DNA of 33,687 nt from NCBI GenBank assembly GCA_030531185.1, contig JAUNOG010000010.1, forward strand, positions 1 to 33,687, given 5' to 3'. Shown piece after piece: positions 1 through 6,284 of the stretch. Each line of letters begins with the position of its first letter. Position 1 is the stretch's first letter. The notes beneath the pieces were generated by a model that saw only the letters and a list, made by a program, of their open reading frames with translations, was not told the DNA's origin and did not search any database. The position numbers were made by a program, and so were the translations under genes. Source of the stretch: Ruminococcus sp. Its GTDB lineage: Bacteria > Bacillota > Clostridia > Oscillospirales > Ruminococcaceae.

Positions 1-455
1 GCTTTTTGAAAATGCAAAAAAATATCCCTGTCGAAAGGTAAAATCGTTGCCAGTAGGATATAGAGGGCGCTGAAAATCGTAACGGTAGTCAAGTTTGCTA
101 AAATGCAATTCAGAAAACCGTGCAACTCTACAAGCTTTTTCAGCAAGTGCATAAAACATATCATTTTATCGGCTATAGGGTGAGCAGGACTGTATCAAAC
201 TTGGAAATACGTCTTTAGGTCACACAAGGCTTTCTGATAGGAACGATATTGTTGCGGGAAAAACAAAGTAGTATTGCGATAGGCTCCGTGTCACAGAGCC
301 ATACCTTGAATATAACAAACTAAGTAATTATATATAGCAGAAGATAGAATATCTATGAGTGCTCAATAGATATGAATTACAAGCGCTTAGTAGATGCGTA
401 ACGAAACGGAGCGGCGGTTAATTTGCAGATAACTTGATAGCCTGCCGCTTTTATT
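1..455 (+). ncRNA. Candidate structured non-coding RNA, 3' part, with terminator
   Basis: No convincing protein frame is seen here, but local pairings are frequent. Positions 180-223 fold as a nested stem: GTGA/TCAC outside, an internal loop, GAC/GTC, a bulged T, then GTAT/ATAC, with a ten-base loop. GGCTC at about 275 pairs with GAGCC across a nine-base loop. The stretch ends in an intrinsic-terminator shape at 410-455. Its 5' end is probably outside the window. Large structured RNAs such as ROOL, GOLLD or raiA-type RNAs are known from mobile elements and Clostridia, but I cannot match this sequence to any of them from memory. The assignment is inferred from structure plus terminator. Confidence 0.35.
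410..455 (+). terminator. Intrinsic terminator closing the left-edge non-coding stretch
   Basis: AGCGGC at 410-415 pairs with GCCGCT at 444-449, followed by TTTTATT. The loop is long (28 bases) and may hold further pairing. Confidence 0.5.
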
Positions 456-699
456 CCTCTGCCGATAAAATGGTCAGCAAAACAAGCCGACATCTCGCCT
501 GTGTGAGCCTGTGTGCCTTAGGTGGCATCCTTCCCTGCCCTCGGCAGTAAAAGCCCACACATGGCGAATGTGCGCGACCTACGTGGGACAATCGAACAAA
601 TTTTATGAGGGCTTTAAATCTAGGGCAAAATGCTCCTGTCGGTTTTGCACAAAACGCTGATATGCAGTAGTTAATAAAAGCGAAATATTTCATCGCAAG

Positions 700-890
700 T
701 TAAAGCTTCGGGGTCGCAGCCCCCGAAACGCTCACAGCGGACGAGCAAAGCTCGCCGCAAAAGTGCCGAAAATACGACGTTTCAGCATAGGTCTTGTGCA
801 TATTTTCGACGGTCGCCTCATGGGGTCGGAAATTGAAAATCGGTCGCATTCAGGGGTCGCAGAGGGCAAAAACGACGCTGAAACGCCTGA
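700..890. repeat. Hairpin-rich non-coding stretch
   Basis: Several inverted repeats are packed together. TTCGGGG at 707-713 pairs with CCCCGAA at 721-727. GCGG-A-CGAGC at 737-746 pairs with GCTCGCCGC at 750-758. CGAAAATA at 767-774 pairs with TATTTTCG at 801-808. CGTTTCAGC at 778-786 pairs with GCTGAAACG at 877-885. The last two overlap topologically and could be alternatives. No gene is supported between 456 and 990. Confidence 0.45.
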
Positions 891-995
891 TTCTTAGGGG
901 TTTAATGCAGGAGTCAAGGCAGAAATAAGCGGAACGAATCGACGGTTTGATCACAAAGTGAATTGCACAAAATGTATTGCTGAAATTCATTGAAT

Positions 996-1142
996 ATGGT
1001 GATTACAATTCCGGAGAAAATATGGTATTATGTTGTCGTACAGAATAAAGGAGGTGTATCGGCTGAAAATTCAGGGTTGATTTGGACGGATAAATTTCCC
1101 TTTAACGTCAAAACTAAAACCAAAGGAGCTGATGTCTATTGA
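996..1142 (+). CDS. Possible 48-aa protein upstream of the recombinase
   Basis: This open frame encodes 48 residues beginning MVITIPEKIW and containing an aromatic/Val stretch (WYYVVV). I do not recognise the family. It has no clear ribosome binding site, which is the main argument against it; TTG at 990 and GTG at 999 are alternative starts. In its favour, its TGA stop overlaps the TTG start of the next small gene by two bases, a layout typical of translational coupling, and the Shine-Dalgarno of that next gene lies inside this frame. It could be an accessory protein of the integrative element, a remnant, or a chance frame. Confidence 0.3.
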   Translation: MVITIPEKIWYYVVVQNKGGVSAENSGLIWTDKFPFNVKTKTKGADVY

Positions 1143-1279
1143 CAAAAAACGAGGAATCCAAGCTGGAGCTTAAAAAGAAAACGCTGGCGGCATGGACCAA
1201 GATCCTGCTGAACAACGGCGAGATCGACGTCAAAAAGTACAACAGGATGATCGCGCTGATCGAAAATCTCACGGCGTAA
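1139..1279 (+). CDS. Small 46-aa accessory protein upstream of serine recombinase
   Basis: A TTG-initiated frame encodes a 46-residue, Lys-rich helical protein starting MTKNEES and ending in IALIENLTA. The C-terminal part (NNGEIDVKKYNRMI) resembles the short helical SHOCT-type motif, in which a Leu/Gly/Ile/Asp segment precedes a basic helix. AGGAG lies ten bases before the TTG. The in-frame upstream triplet is a stop, so no longer version exists. An ATG at 1133 opens only a 13-codon frame. Genes of this kind often sit just upstream of serine recombinases on Firmicute elements, and a role in recombination or its control is plausible but not shown. Confidence 0.55.
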   Translation: MTKNEESKLELKKKTLAAWTKILLNNGEIDVKKYNRMIALIENLTA

Positions 1280-1300
1280 CGGCAGGACATACCGCCTATT

Positions 1301-1393
1301 TTCCCGACTAAGTCGGGAATTACATATCAAATCATGTAAATTATTCCGCCCGATTGACACAAGTCAATCGGTATGGTATAATCATATCAAATC
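1301..1393 (+). promoter_or_regulatory. Recombinase promoter with palindromes and a direct repeat
   Basis: The promoter is TTGACA (1354-1359), a 17-base spacer and TATAAT (1377-1382). A perfect palindrome, CGATTGAC (1351-1358) / GTCAATCG (1363-1370), covers the -35 box, so a bound protein would block polymerase. Upstream are TTCCCGACT/AGTCGGGAA (1301-1319) and TTACAT/ATGTAA (1320-1339). The 11-mer CATATCAAATC occurs at 1323-1333 and 1383-1393, on either side of the promoter. Confidence 0.7.
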
Positions 1394-1409
1394 GAAAGGA
1401 GAAGAAATT

Positions 1410-3119
1410 ATGGATATATATTCAGCGGTCGACATGATGAAGCGTGAGCGGAAAACTATATTCGACCTCGAAATCAATGTAACGTTCTACGCAAGAGTTT
1501 CTACCACTCGTGACGAGCAGGAAAACTCTATTGAAAATCAGATCACATTCTTTACAGAGATGATAAAATCCAATCCGAACTGGAATTACATCGAGGGATA
1601 TGTCGACAGAATCCGAGGAGAGCATGCCGAGAACAGAGCCGAATTTATGCGTATGATAGAGGATGGCAAGTCGGGTAGGTTCGATCTTGTGTTGACAAAG
1701 GAGGTCAGCCGTTTTGCAAGAAACACCATCGACAGCCTTACCTATACACGAGATATGCTCCGTGCGGGAGTGGGCGTTTATTTTCAGAACGACAACATCT
1801 GTACCATTGATTCAGACAGCGAAATGCGACTTACAATAATGTCAAGTATTGCGGCGGACGAGGTTCGTAAGTTGTCCGAGCGTGTGCGCTGGGGGCATAA
1901 GAGAGCCATAGAGAGCGGAAACGTCATGGGAAATAACCGTATTTTCGGCTACAATAAAGACGACTGCAAGCTGGTGATAAACGAACCCGAGGCGGAAATG
2001 GTGCGTCTGATATTTGAACTGTACGCCACAGGAGATTACAGCGTACGGAAGATCGAACGCATACTTTATGACAAGGGCTACCGAGGACGTAACGACACTC
2101 GCATACATCATAACACAATTTCGGGCATTATCCAGAACCCGAAATACAAGGGATATTACTGCGGGAACAAGGTGAAGATCGTGGACTACCGCACCCGTGA
2201 GCAACGGTTTCTCCCCAAGGAAGAATGGATAATGTACAAGGACGAAACGGGAGAGGTGGTTCCCGCAATCGTTTCGGAGGAGATATGGGACAAGTGCAAT
2301 GCAATTTTTGAACGGCGCAGTACGGCGATAAAAAGCCGGGAGCGGTCATTCAAGGACACCAGCGTGTTTACAGGGAAGATATGGTGCGCCGCTCACGACA
2401 AGCCCTACTGGAGGACAAGCTACTCGAACAGCGTCTCAAAGGGTAAACCGGTATATCAATGGATATGTTCCGAGAAAAAGAAATCGGGAGCCAAGTCGTG
2501 CTCCTCGTTTGCGATAATGGAGTCGGAACTGTACCAAATGCTGTCGGATTTTTTTAAGGACATAGCTGAAAATCTGGAGGACTACGTTGAAACGTTTCTG
2601 AGAGTTTACAAGGAGGCGGATCGTACAGCCGAAATGAGAAAGCAGGTCAACGCTCTGAAAGCAAGGCTTGAAAAGGAGAGCCGCAAGCGTGATAAATTGC
2701 TGGAGCTTTACATTGAGGAGGCGATCACAAAGGCGGAGTTCACCAAGCGAAACGGCGAATGCGGAGTTCTTATCTCCGAGATTGAGGAGGAAATAAACTT
2801 CCTTGAAAAGAAGAACGAGAGCGACAGCGAGTACGCTGATTCTATAAAACGTATCGAGAAATATTTTTGTGAGATGTACTCCCCCGACGTGGAAATGACT
2901 AAGGAACAGGTGGACGAAATGGCGAAAGCGGTGATAGACCGCATAAGCGTAGTTCCCATCAACAAGCAGACGATGAAGCTGGAAATCAAGCTGATGACGG
3001 GCGTTTCCGAGCCTATGACCTATGTAAGGAACGGACAGAGATACGGTCGGCGTTCTGGACTCATCAGCAAGAAGATGATCGACGCTTACAAAACAGCAGG
3101 CAGCAGCAACAATCAGTAA
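1410..3119 (+). CDS. Large serine recombinase / site-specific integrase
   Basis: The 569-residue protein has the large serine recombinase layout. An N-terminal resolvase domain (about 22-170) carries the YARVS motif with nucleophile Ser31, plus the conserved Arg cluster in VSRFARNTID. A recombinase domain follows (about 185-300, with GYNKDD and NPKYKGYYCG). Next comes a zinc-ribbon-like segment (WCAAHDKPYW and a later Cys pair), then a long Lys/Glu-rich coiled coil (about 400-480). Enzymes of this family cut and rejoin att sites through a phosphoserine bond, driving integration and excision of conjugative elements or phages. GAAAGGAG precedes the ATG. Two small frames lie upstream and host-type genes follow, so this probably marks the right edge of an element extending beyond the left of the window. 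Confidence 0.95.
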   Translation: MDIYSAVDMMKRERKTIFDLEINVTFYARVSTTRDEQENSIENQITFFTEMIKSNPNWNYIEGYVDRIRGEHAENRAEFMRMIEDGKSGRFDLVLTKEVSRFARNTIDSLTYTRDMLRAGVGVYFQNDNICTIDSDSEMRLTIMSSIAADEVRKLSERVRWGHKRAIESGNVMGNNRIFGYNKDDCKLVINEPEAEMVRLIFELYATGDYSVRKIERILYDKGYRGRNDTRIHHNTISGIIQNPKYKGYYCGNKVKIVDYRTREQRFLPKEEWIMYKDETGEVVPAIVSEEIWDKCNAIFERRSTAIKSRERSFKDTSVFTGKIWCAAHDKPYWRTSYSNSVSKGKPVYQWICSEKKKSGAKSCSSFAIMESELYQMLSDFFKDIAENLEDYVETFLRVYKEADRTAEMRKQVNALKARLEKESRKRDKLLELYIEEAITKAEFTKRNGECGVLISEIEEEINFLEKKNESDSEYADSIKRIEKYFCEMYSPDVEMTKEQVDEMAKAVIDRISVVPINKQTMKLEIKLMTGVSEPMTYVRNGQRYGRRSGLISKKMIDAYKTAGSSNNQ

Positions 3120-3136
3120 TTTTACTGCTAAATGAT

Positions 3137-3181
3137 AAAGCGCCCGTCGGAAATGATCCGGCGGGCGCTTTGCCTGCATTA
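3137..3181 (+). terminator. Terminator-like hairpin after the recombinase
   Basis: AAAGCGCCCG...CGGGCGCTTT forms a long GC-rich stem with one G-U pair and a seven-base loop, 17 bases after the recombinase stop. No long T-run follows. Confidence 0.6.
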
Positions 3182-3213
3182 GTTACATAGTATAATAATC
3201 TGAACAAAAATAC

Positions 3214-3242
3214 TTGATTTTTAGAAATATATATTGTATAAT
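3214..3242 (+). promoter_or_regulatory. Promoter of the aldo/keto reductase gene
   Basis: TTGATT (3214-3219), 17-base spacer, TATAAT (3237-3242). It leaves a leader of about 150 bases before the ATG at 3397. Confidence 0.65.
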
Positions 3243-3304
3243 TAGATAAGGTTAAAATATGACGAATGGTATTCCGATGTCGAAAATATAAACCGTTTGT
3301 TTAA

Positions 3305-3329
3305 TTTGTTCGATGTTGAGTCGAACAAA
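3305..3329 (+). promoter_or_regulatory. Perfect inverted repeat in the aldo/keto reductase leader
   Basis: TTTGTTCGA (3305-3313) and TCGAACAAA (3321-3329) are separated by seven bases. It lies about 60 bases downstream of the -10 box, so it could be an operator or an RNA hairpin. No T-run follows. Confidence 0.4.
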
Positions 3330-3396
3330 ATTTCGATTTATTTTAGGAATACAAAAGATCATAAATAAATTGAGTTGATGAAAGGGAGGCTTTATT

Positions 3397-4536
3397 ATGC
3401 CGCAGATCACAAAAAGACGAATGGAAAATCTTGATATAGAAACCTCAATGCTGGGCTTTGGCTGTATGAGATTTCCGCAGAAGGACGGGAAGATAGACGA
3501 GGAGCTTTCCGAAAAAATGATCTACAGAGCTATTGCCTGCGGAGTGAATTACATAGATACCGCCTATCCGTATCACGGCGGAGACAGTGAACCTTTTGTG
3601 GGACGTGTTCTTGGCAAGTACCCAAGAAATTCATATTTTCTCGCCACAAAGCTGCCCTGCTGGGAGGTTAATTCAATTGAGGACGCCGAGTGTCTGTTCA
3701 ATTCTCAGCTTGAAAGGCTGAATAAGGATTACGTTGACTTTTATCTTCTCCACGCGCTTAGTAAAGACCGTTGGCATAAAATGGTCGAGCTTGGCGTTGT
3801 GGAATACTGCGAAAAGCTCAAAGCTGAGGGTAAGATAAAGTATTTCGGATTTTCTTTCCACGACAGCTTTGAGGCCTTTGAGGAAATTATTACTTATCGC
3901 AAGTGGGATTTCTGCCAGATACAGCTTAACTATATGGATACTGAGGAGCAGGCGGGTTTAAAAGGCTATACGCTTGCCGAAAAACTGGGGATTCCTATAA
4001 TTATTATGGAGCCTGTCAAGGGCGGTTCTCTTGCAAATCTTCCCGACGAGATCACAAGCGAATTCAGAAAGCTTGACGGTAATGCGTCTACAGCGTCTTG
4101 GGCTATGCGCTGGGTGGGAAGTCTGCCCAATGTCAAGGTAATTCTCAGCGGAATGTCCGCCCCCGAGCAGGTTGAGGACAATTTAGCTACCTTTACGGAT
4201 TTTAAAGCGCTGTCCGACGAGGAACACAAGGCGGTCACAGAAATTGCTCAAAAGCTTAAAGCGAGAGTAAATAACGGCTGTACAGGCTGTAATTACTGTA
4301 TGCCGTGTCCTGCGGGTGTCAATATTCCGCACAATTTTAAATTATGGAACTTATACGGAATCTATGGCAACAATAACGATGCAAAATGGCGTTGGGAGAA
4401 CGATATCGACGATAAGCAGAAAGCAAAAAACTGCATCAAGTGCGGTAAATGTGAAAAGGCTTGTCCGCAAAAGCTTAGTATCAGAGATGATCTGGCACGA
4501 TTACAAGGCGAACTTGACGGACTTGAATGGAAATAG
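3397..4536 (+). CDS. Aldo/keto reductase with C-terminal ferredoxin-like Fe-S domain
   Basis: A 379-residue protein. The N-terminal TIM-barrel carries the aldo/keto reductase tetrad: Asp54 and Tyr59 in IDTAYPYH, Lys85 in LATKLP and His119 in YLLHAL. The C-terminal part holds two Cys clusters, CTGCNYCMPCPAG (about 293-305) and CIKCGKCEKACP (about 350-361), typical of 4Fe-4S binding in the clostridial aldo/keto reductase family. Members are predicted cytosolic oxidoreductases, possibly linking carbonyl reduction to ferredoxin; the substrate is unknown. GGGAGG lies eight bases before the ATG. It has its own promoter and terminator, so it is monocistronic. Confidence 0.93.
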   Translation: MPQITKRRMENLDIETSMLGFGCMRFPQKDGKIDEELSEKMIYRAIACGVNYIDTAYPYHGGDSEPFVGRVLGKYPRNSYFLATKLPCWEVNSIEDAECLFNSQLERLNKDYVDFYLLHALSKDRWHKMVELGVVEYCEKLKAEGKIKYFGFSFHDSFEAFEEIITYRKWDFCQIQLNYMDTEEQAGLKGYTLAEKLGIPIIIMEPVKGGSLANLPDEITSEFRKLDGNASTASWAMRWVGSLPNVKVILSGMSAPEQVEDNLATFTDFKALSDEEHKAVTEIAQKLKARVNNGCTGCNYCMPCPAGVNIPHNFKLWNLYGIYGNNNDAKWRWENDIDDKQKAKNCIKCGKCEKACPQKLSIRDDLARLQGELDGLEWK

Positions 4537-4542
4537 TAAGCA

Positions 4543-4580
4543 GCGGCGCAGGTAAAATTCTGCGCCGCCGTTTTGTTTTT
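4543..4580 (+). terminator. Terminator of the aldo/keto reductase gene
   Basis: GCGGCGCAG (4543-4551) pairs with CTGCGCCGC (4560-4568), followed by TTTTGTTTTT. It abuts the end of the convergent small gene on the minus strand. Confidence 0.9.
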
Positions 4581-4764
4581 ATTCCTCTGAAAGATAGTCG
4601 GTTTTGTGTTTCTGTTTTCTGCTGTATGAATTATCGGGCTTTGCAACTCTTGTGACAGGGTTTATACCCTGCCAGTCCCGACGTTTCATAAGATTGATTT
4701 TACGCTGTTCCTTTTTGCTGAGCTTTTCAAAGGGGATAAATTTGTCCGCCATAAAATCAATCAT
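4579..4764 (-). CDS. Small basic protein encoded next to RtcB
   Basis: A 61-residue, strongly basic protein beginning MIDFMADKFIPFEKLS, with the segment KKEQRKINLMKRRDW followed by GINPVTR and a Lys-rich tail. Its ATG overlaps the end of rtcB by eight bases and is preceded by AGGAG three bases away, so translation is probably coupled; the in-frame ATG at 4752 is an alternative start with poorer spacing. From memory, proteins of this pattern (KLSKKEQR...W..INPVTR...S/Y.RKK) occur in other Firmicutes, but I recall no assigned function. Charge and position suggest an RNA-binding or RtcB-assisting role, which is inference. Confidence 0.75.
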   Translation of the reverse strand: MIDFMADKFIPFEKLSKKEQRKINLMKRRDWQGINPVTRVAKPDNSYSRKQKHKTDYLSEE

Positions 4765-5965
4765 CCGCTCCTGCTTTGAAATTGTAAATAGGCTTGATGA
4801 CGTCCAGTATTTCCACCGTATCGCCGATGTTATCGACAATGTCTCTTATGCTTTTGTACGCCATAGGACTTTCGTCCAGCGTGCCTGCGCTTACCGAGGT
4901 CGTGTAAATTCCTTTCATCTGCTTTTTGAATTCCGACACGGTAAGGGTCTGCTTTGCCTGCGAACGCGACAGAACTCTGCCCGCGCCGTGGGGAGCGGAA
5001 TAGTTCCAGTCGGGATTGCCTTTTCCCATACAGATAAGGCTTCCGTCTCTCATATTTATCGGGATCAGCAGCTTTTCTCCCTCCTGCGCCGAGACCGCTC
5101 CCTTCCGCAAGATCATATTATCCGTGTCGATATAGTTGTGGACGGTAGTGAACTGTTCCTGAATGTGCAGACCCATTCCCTTGATAATTTCGTCCATCAT
5201 AGCTTGGCGGTTGACCATAGCGTATTCCTGTACGATCTTCATATCGTGGATATAAGCGTCAAATAATTCGCTCTCGCAGTAGGCAAGCGCTTTCGGTATA
5301 TTTGTCCGCTTGGTAGACACCAGCTTTTTAAGCTCGCTCTGGATTTTCTTCTGCTTGCCCTCTGCTTTAAGCTTTTCGCATAACTCATTTATTTCGGTTT
5401 GCGAGGCTTTGTTAAGTCTGCGGTAAGCCTCCTCCTGATAGTATTTAGCGACTTCAAGTCCAAGGTGACGGGAGCCTGAATGGATAACGATATAAATCGA
5501 GCCGTCCGAGCCTTTGTCCGCCTCGATAAAGTGATTTCCTCCGCCTAAAGTGCCGACGCTGAGTTCCGCTTTAAGAGGATTTATCTTATCATAGCAGTAA
5601 AGCTGTAAAAGGTCGATTTTAGCAGCGTATCTGTGGGGCTTTTTCCTAACCTCGAACCCCGAGGGGATAGCCTTGTAAATAAGCTTGTCAAGCTGCTGCA
5701 CCTCGATATGCTTTTCTTTCAGTCGGACAGTTTCCATTCCGCAGCCGATGTCAACGCCCACAAGATTGGGGACGATCTTGTCTGTAACAGTCATAGTCGT
5801 TCCGATAGTACAGCCCGCTCCTGCGTGAACGTCGGGCATAATGCGTACCTTTTGATTTTCCGCCATAGGCTGATTTAAAAGTTCAATGATCTGGGAGATC
5901 GCTCCCTCGTCGATAATTTCCGTAAACACCTTCGCAGTGCCGTATTTTCCGTTTAATTCTAACAT
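4757..5965 (-). CDS. rtcB: RNA-splicing ligase RtcB
   Basis: A 402-residue RtcB-family RNA ligase, which joins 2',3'-cyclic-phosphate (or 3'-phosphate) and 5'-OH RNA ends using GTP and Mn2+. Family motifs are in order: PDVHAGAGCTIG, VGVDIGCGME (metal-binding Cys), GGGNHFIE, HSGSRHLG, and APHGAGRVLSR, whose His is the guanylylated residue. The ATG at 5965 is chosen because AGGAG sits five bases upstream and the protein then starts MLELNGKYG as in relatives; an in-frame upstream extension lacks support. No archease gene is in the window. A small basic gene follows with overlap. Upstream lie a terminator and a possible leader ORF rather than an adjacent promoter. Confidence 0.95.
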   Translation of the reverse strand: MLELNGKYGTAKVFTEIIDEGAISQIIELLNQPMAENQKVRIMPDVHAGAGCTIGTTMTVTDKIVPNLVGVDIGCGMETVRLKEKHIEVQQLDKLIYKAIPSGFEVRKKPHRYAAKIDLLQLYCYDKINPLKAELSVGTLGGGNHFIEADKGSDGSIYIVIHSGSRHLGLEVAKYYQEEAYRRLNKASQTEINELCEKLKAEGKQKKIQSELKKLVSTKRTNIPKALAYCESELFDAYIHDMKIVQEYAMVNRQAMMDEIIKGMGLHIQEQFTTVHNYIDTDNMILRKGAVSAQEGEKLLIPINMRDGSLICMGKGNPDWNYSAPHGAGRVLSRSQAKQTLTVSEFKKQMKGIYTTSVSAGTLDESPMAYKSIRDIVDNIGDTVEILDVIKPIYNFKAGADD

Positions 5966-6027
5966 ATGATCTCCTTTTGTCTGTTGTCTGTGTTTGCCGT
6001 CTGTCTGCATATCTGTTAAAAGAACGC

Positions 6028-6061
6028 AAAAAGAGCGTTCCCCAATAACGGGAAACGCTCT
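6028..6061 (-). terminator. Intrinsic terminator between a minus-strand promoter and rtcB
   Basis: On the minus strand, AGAGCGTT (complement of 6054-6061) and the matching arm at 6032-6039 pair; after one mismatch three more G-C pairs extend the stem. TTTTT follows (6028-6032). It lies about 63 bases before the rtcB start and 23 bases after a short ORF stop, so it may act as an attenuator for rtcB. Confidence 0.75.
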
Positions 6062-6084
6062 GTCGATTTACGTTCAAAAAAGCA

Positions 6085-6177
6085 TTAACGCAGACCGGAC
6101 GGGCAAATCTCGAATGGGTATGATGTGTATTCTGTTATTCTTATTATGGTTTTCGGTATACTTATATATTTACGCAT
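6085..6177 (-). CDS. Possible 30-aa leader peptide upstream of rtcB
   Basis: A 30-residue frame starts MRKYISIPKT and ends CPSGLR, with six Ile. It lies in the transcript expected from the promoter at 6207-6235 and ends 23 bases before the terminator hairpin at 6028-6061. A purine-rich segment, AAAGGACGGTGAG, precedes the ATG, giving AGGA at 11 bases or GGTGAG at 4. Its place between promoter and terminator resembles attenuation leaders. It could equally be an independent small protein or an untranslated segment. Confidence 0.35.
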   Translation of the reverse strand: MRKYISIPKTIIRITEYTSYPFEICPSGLR

Positions 6178-6206
6178 GAGACTCACCGTCCTTTCAATTT
6201 TTTCTA

Positions 6207-6235
6207 ATTATACTACCAATGTTTTGATTTGTCAA
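6207..6235 (-). promoter_or_regulatory. Minus-strand promoter upstream of the rtcB leader
   Basis: On the minus strand: TTGACA (complement of 6230-6235), 17-base spacer, TATAAT (complement of 6207-6212). This is a near-consensus sigma-A promoter. No better promoter is seen closer to rtcB. Confidence 0.85.
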
Positions 6236-6244
6236 GTGTTTTTT

Positions 6245-6272
6245 AAAAAAGAGGACGGATTTTTCCGTCCTC
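6245..6272 (-). terminator. Terminator of the yloU-fakA operon
   Basis: GAGGACGGA/TCCGTCCTC form a perfect nine-base-pair stem with a four-base loop, followed on the minus strand by six T. It lies 13 bases after the fakA stop. Confidence 0.92.
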
Positions 6273-6284
6273 TGATAATTCATA

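Noticed and set aside
451..693. 80-codon minus-strand frame after the left-edge terminator
   Set aside because: Cys/Arg-rich composition, no ribosome binding site and no domain; it looks like a chance frame in repetitive non-coding DNA.
2436..3179. 247-codon frame antisense to the recombinase
   Set aside because: It lies fully opposite a clear recombinase gene and has no domain pattern of its own.
4604..5266. 220-codon plus-strand frame opposite rtcB
   Set aside because: It is antisense to the well-supported RtcB reading frame and lacks family motifs.
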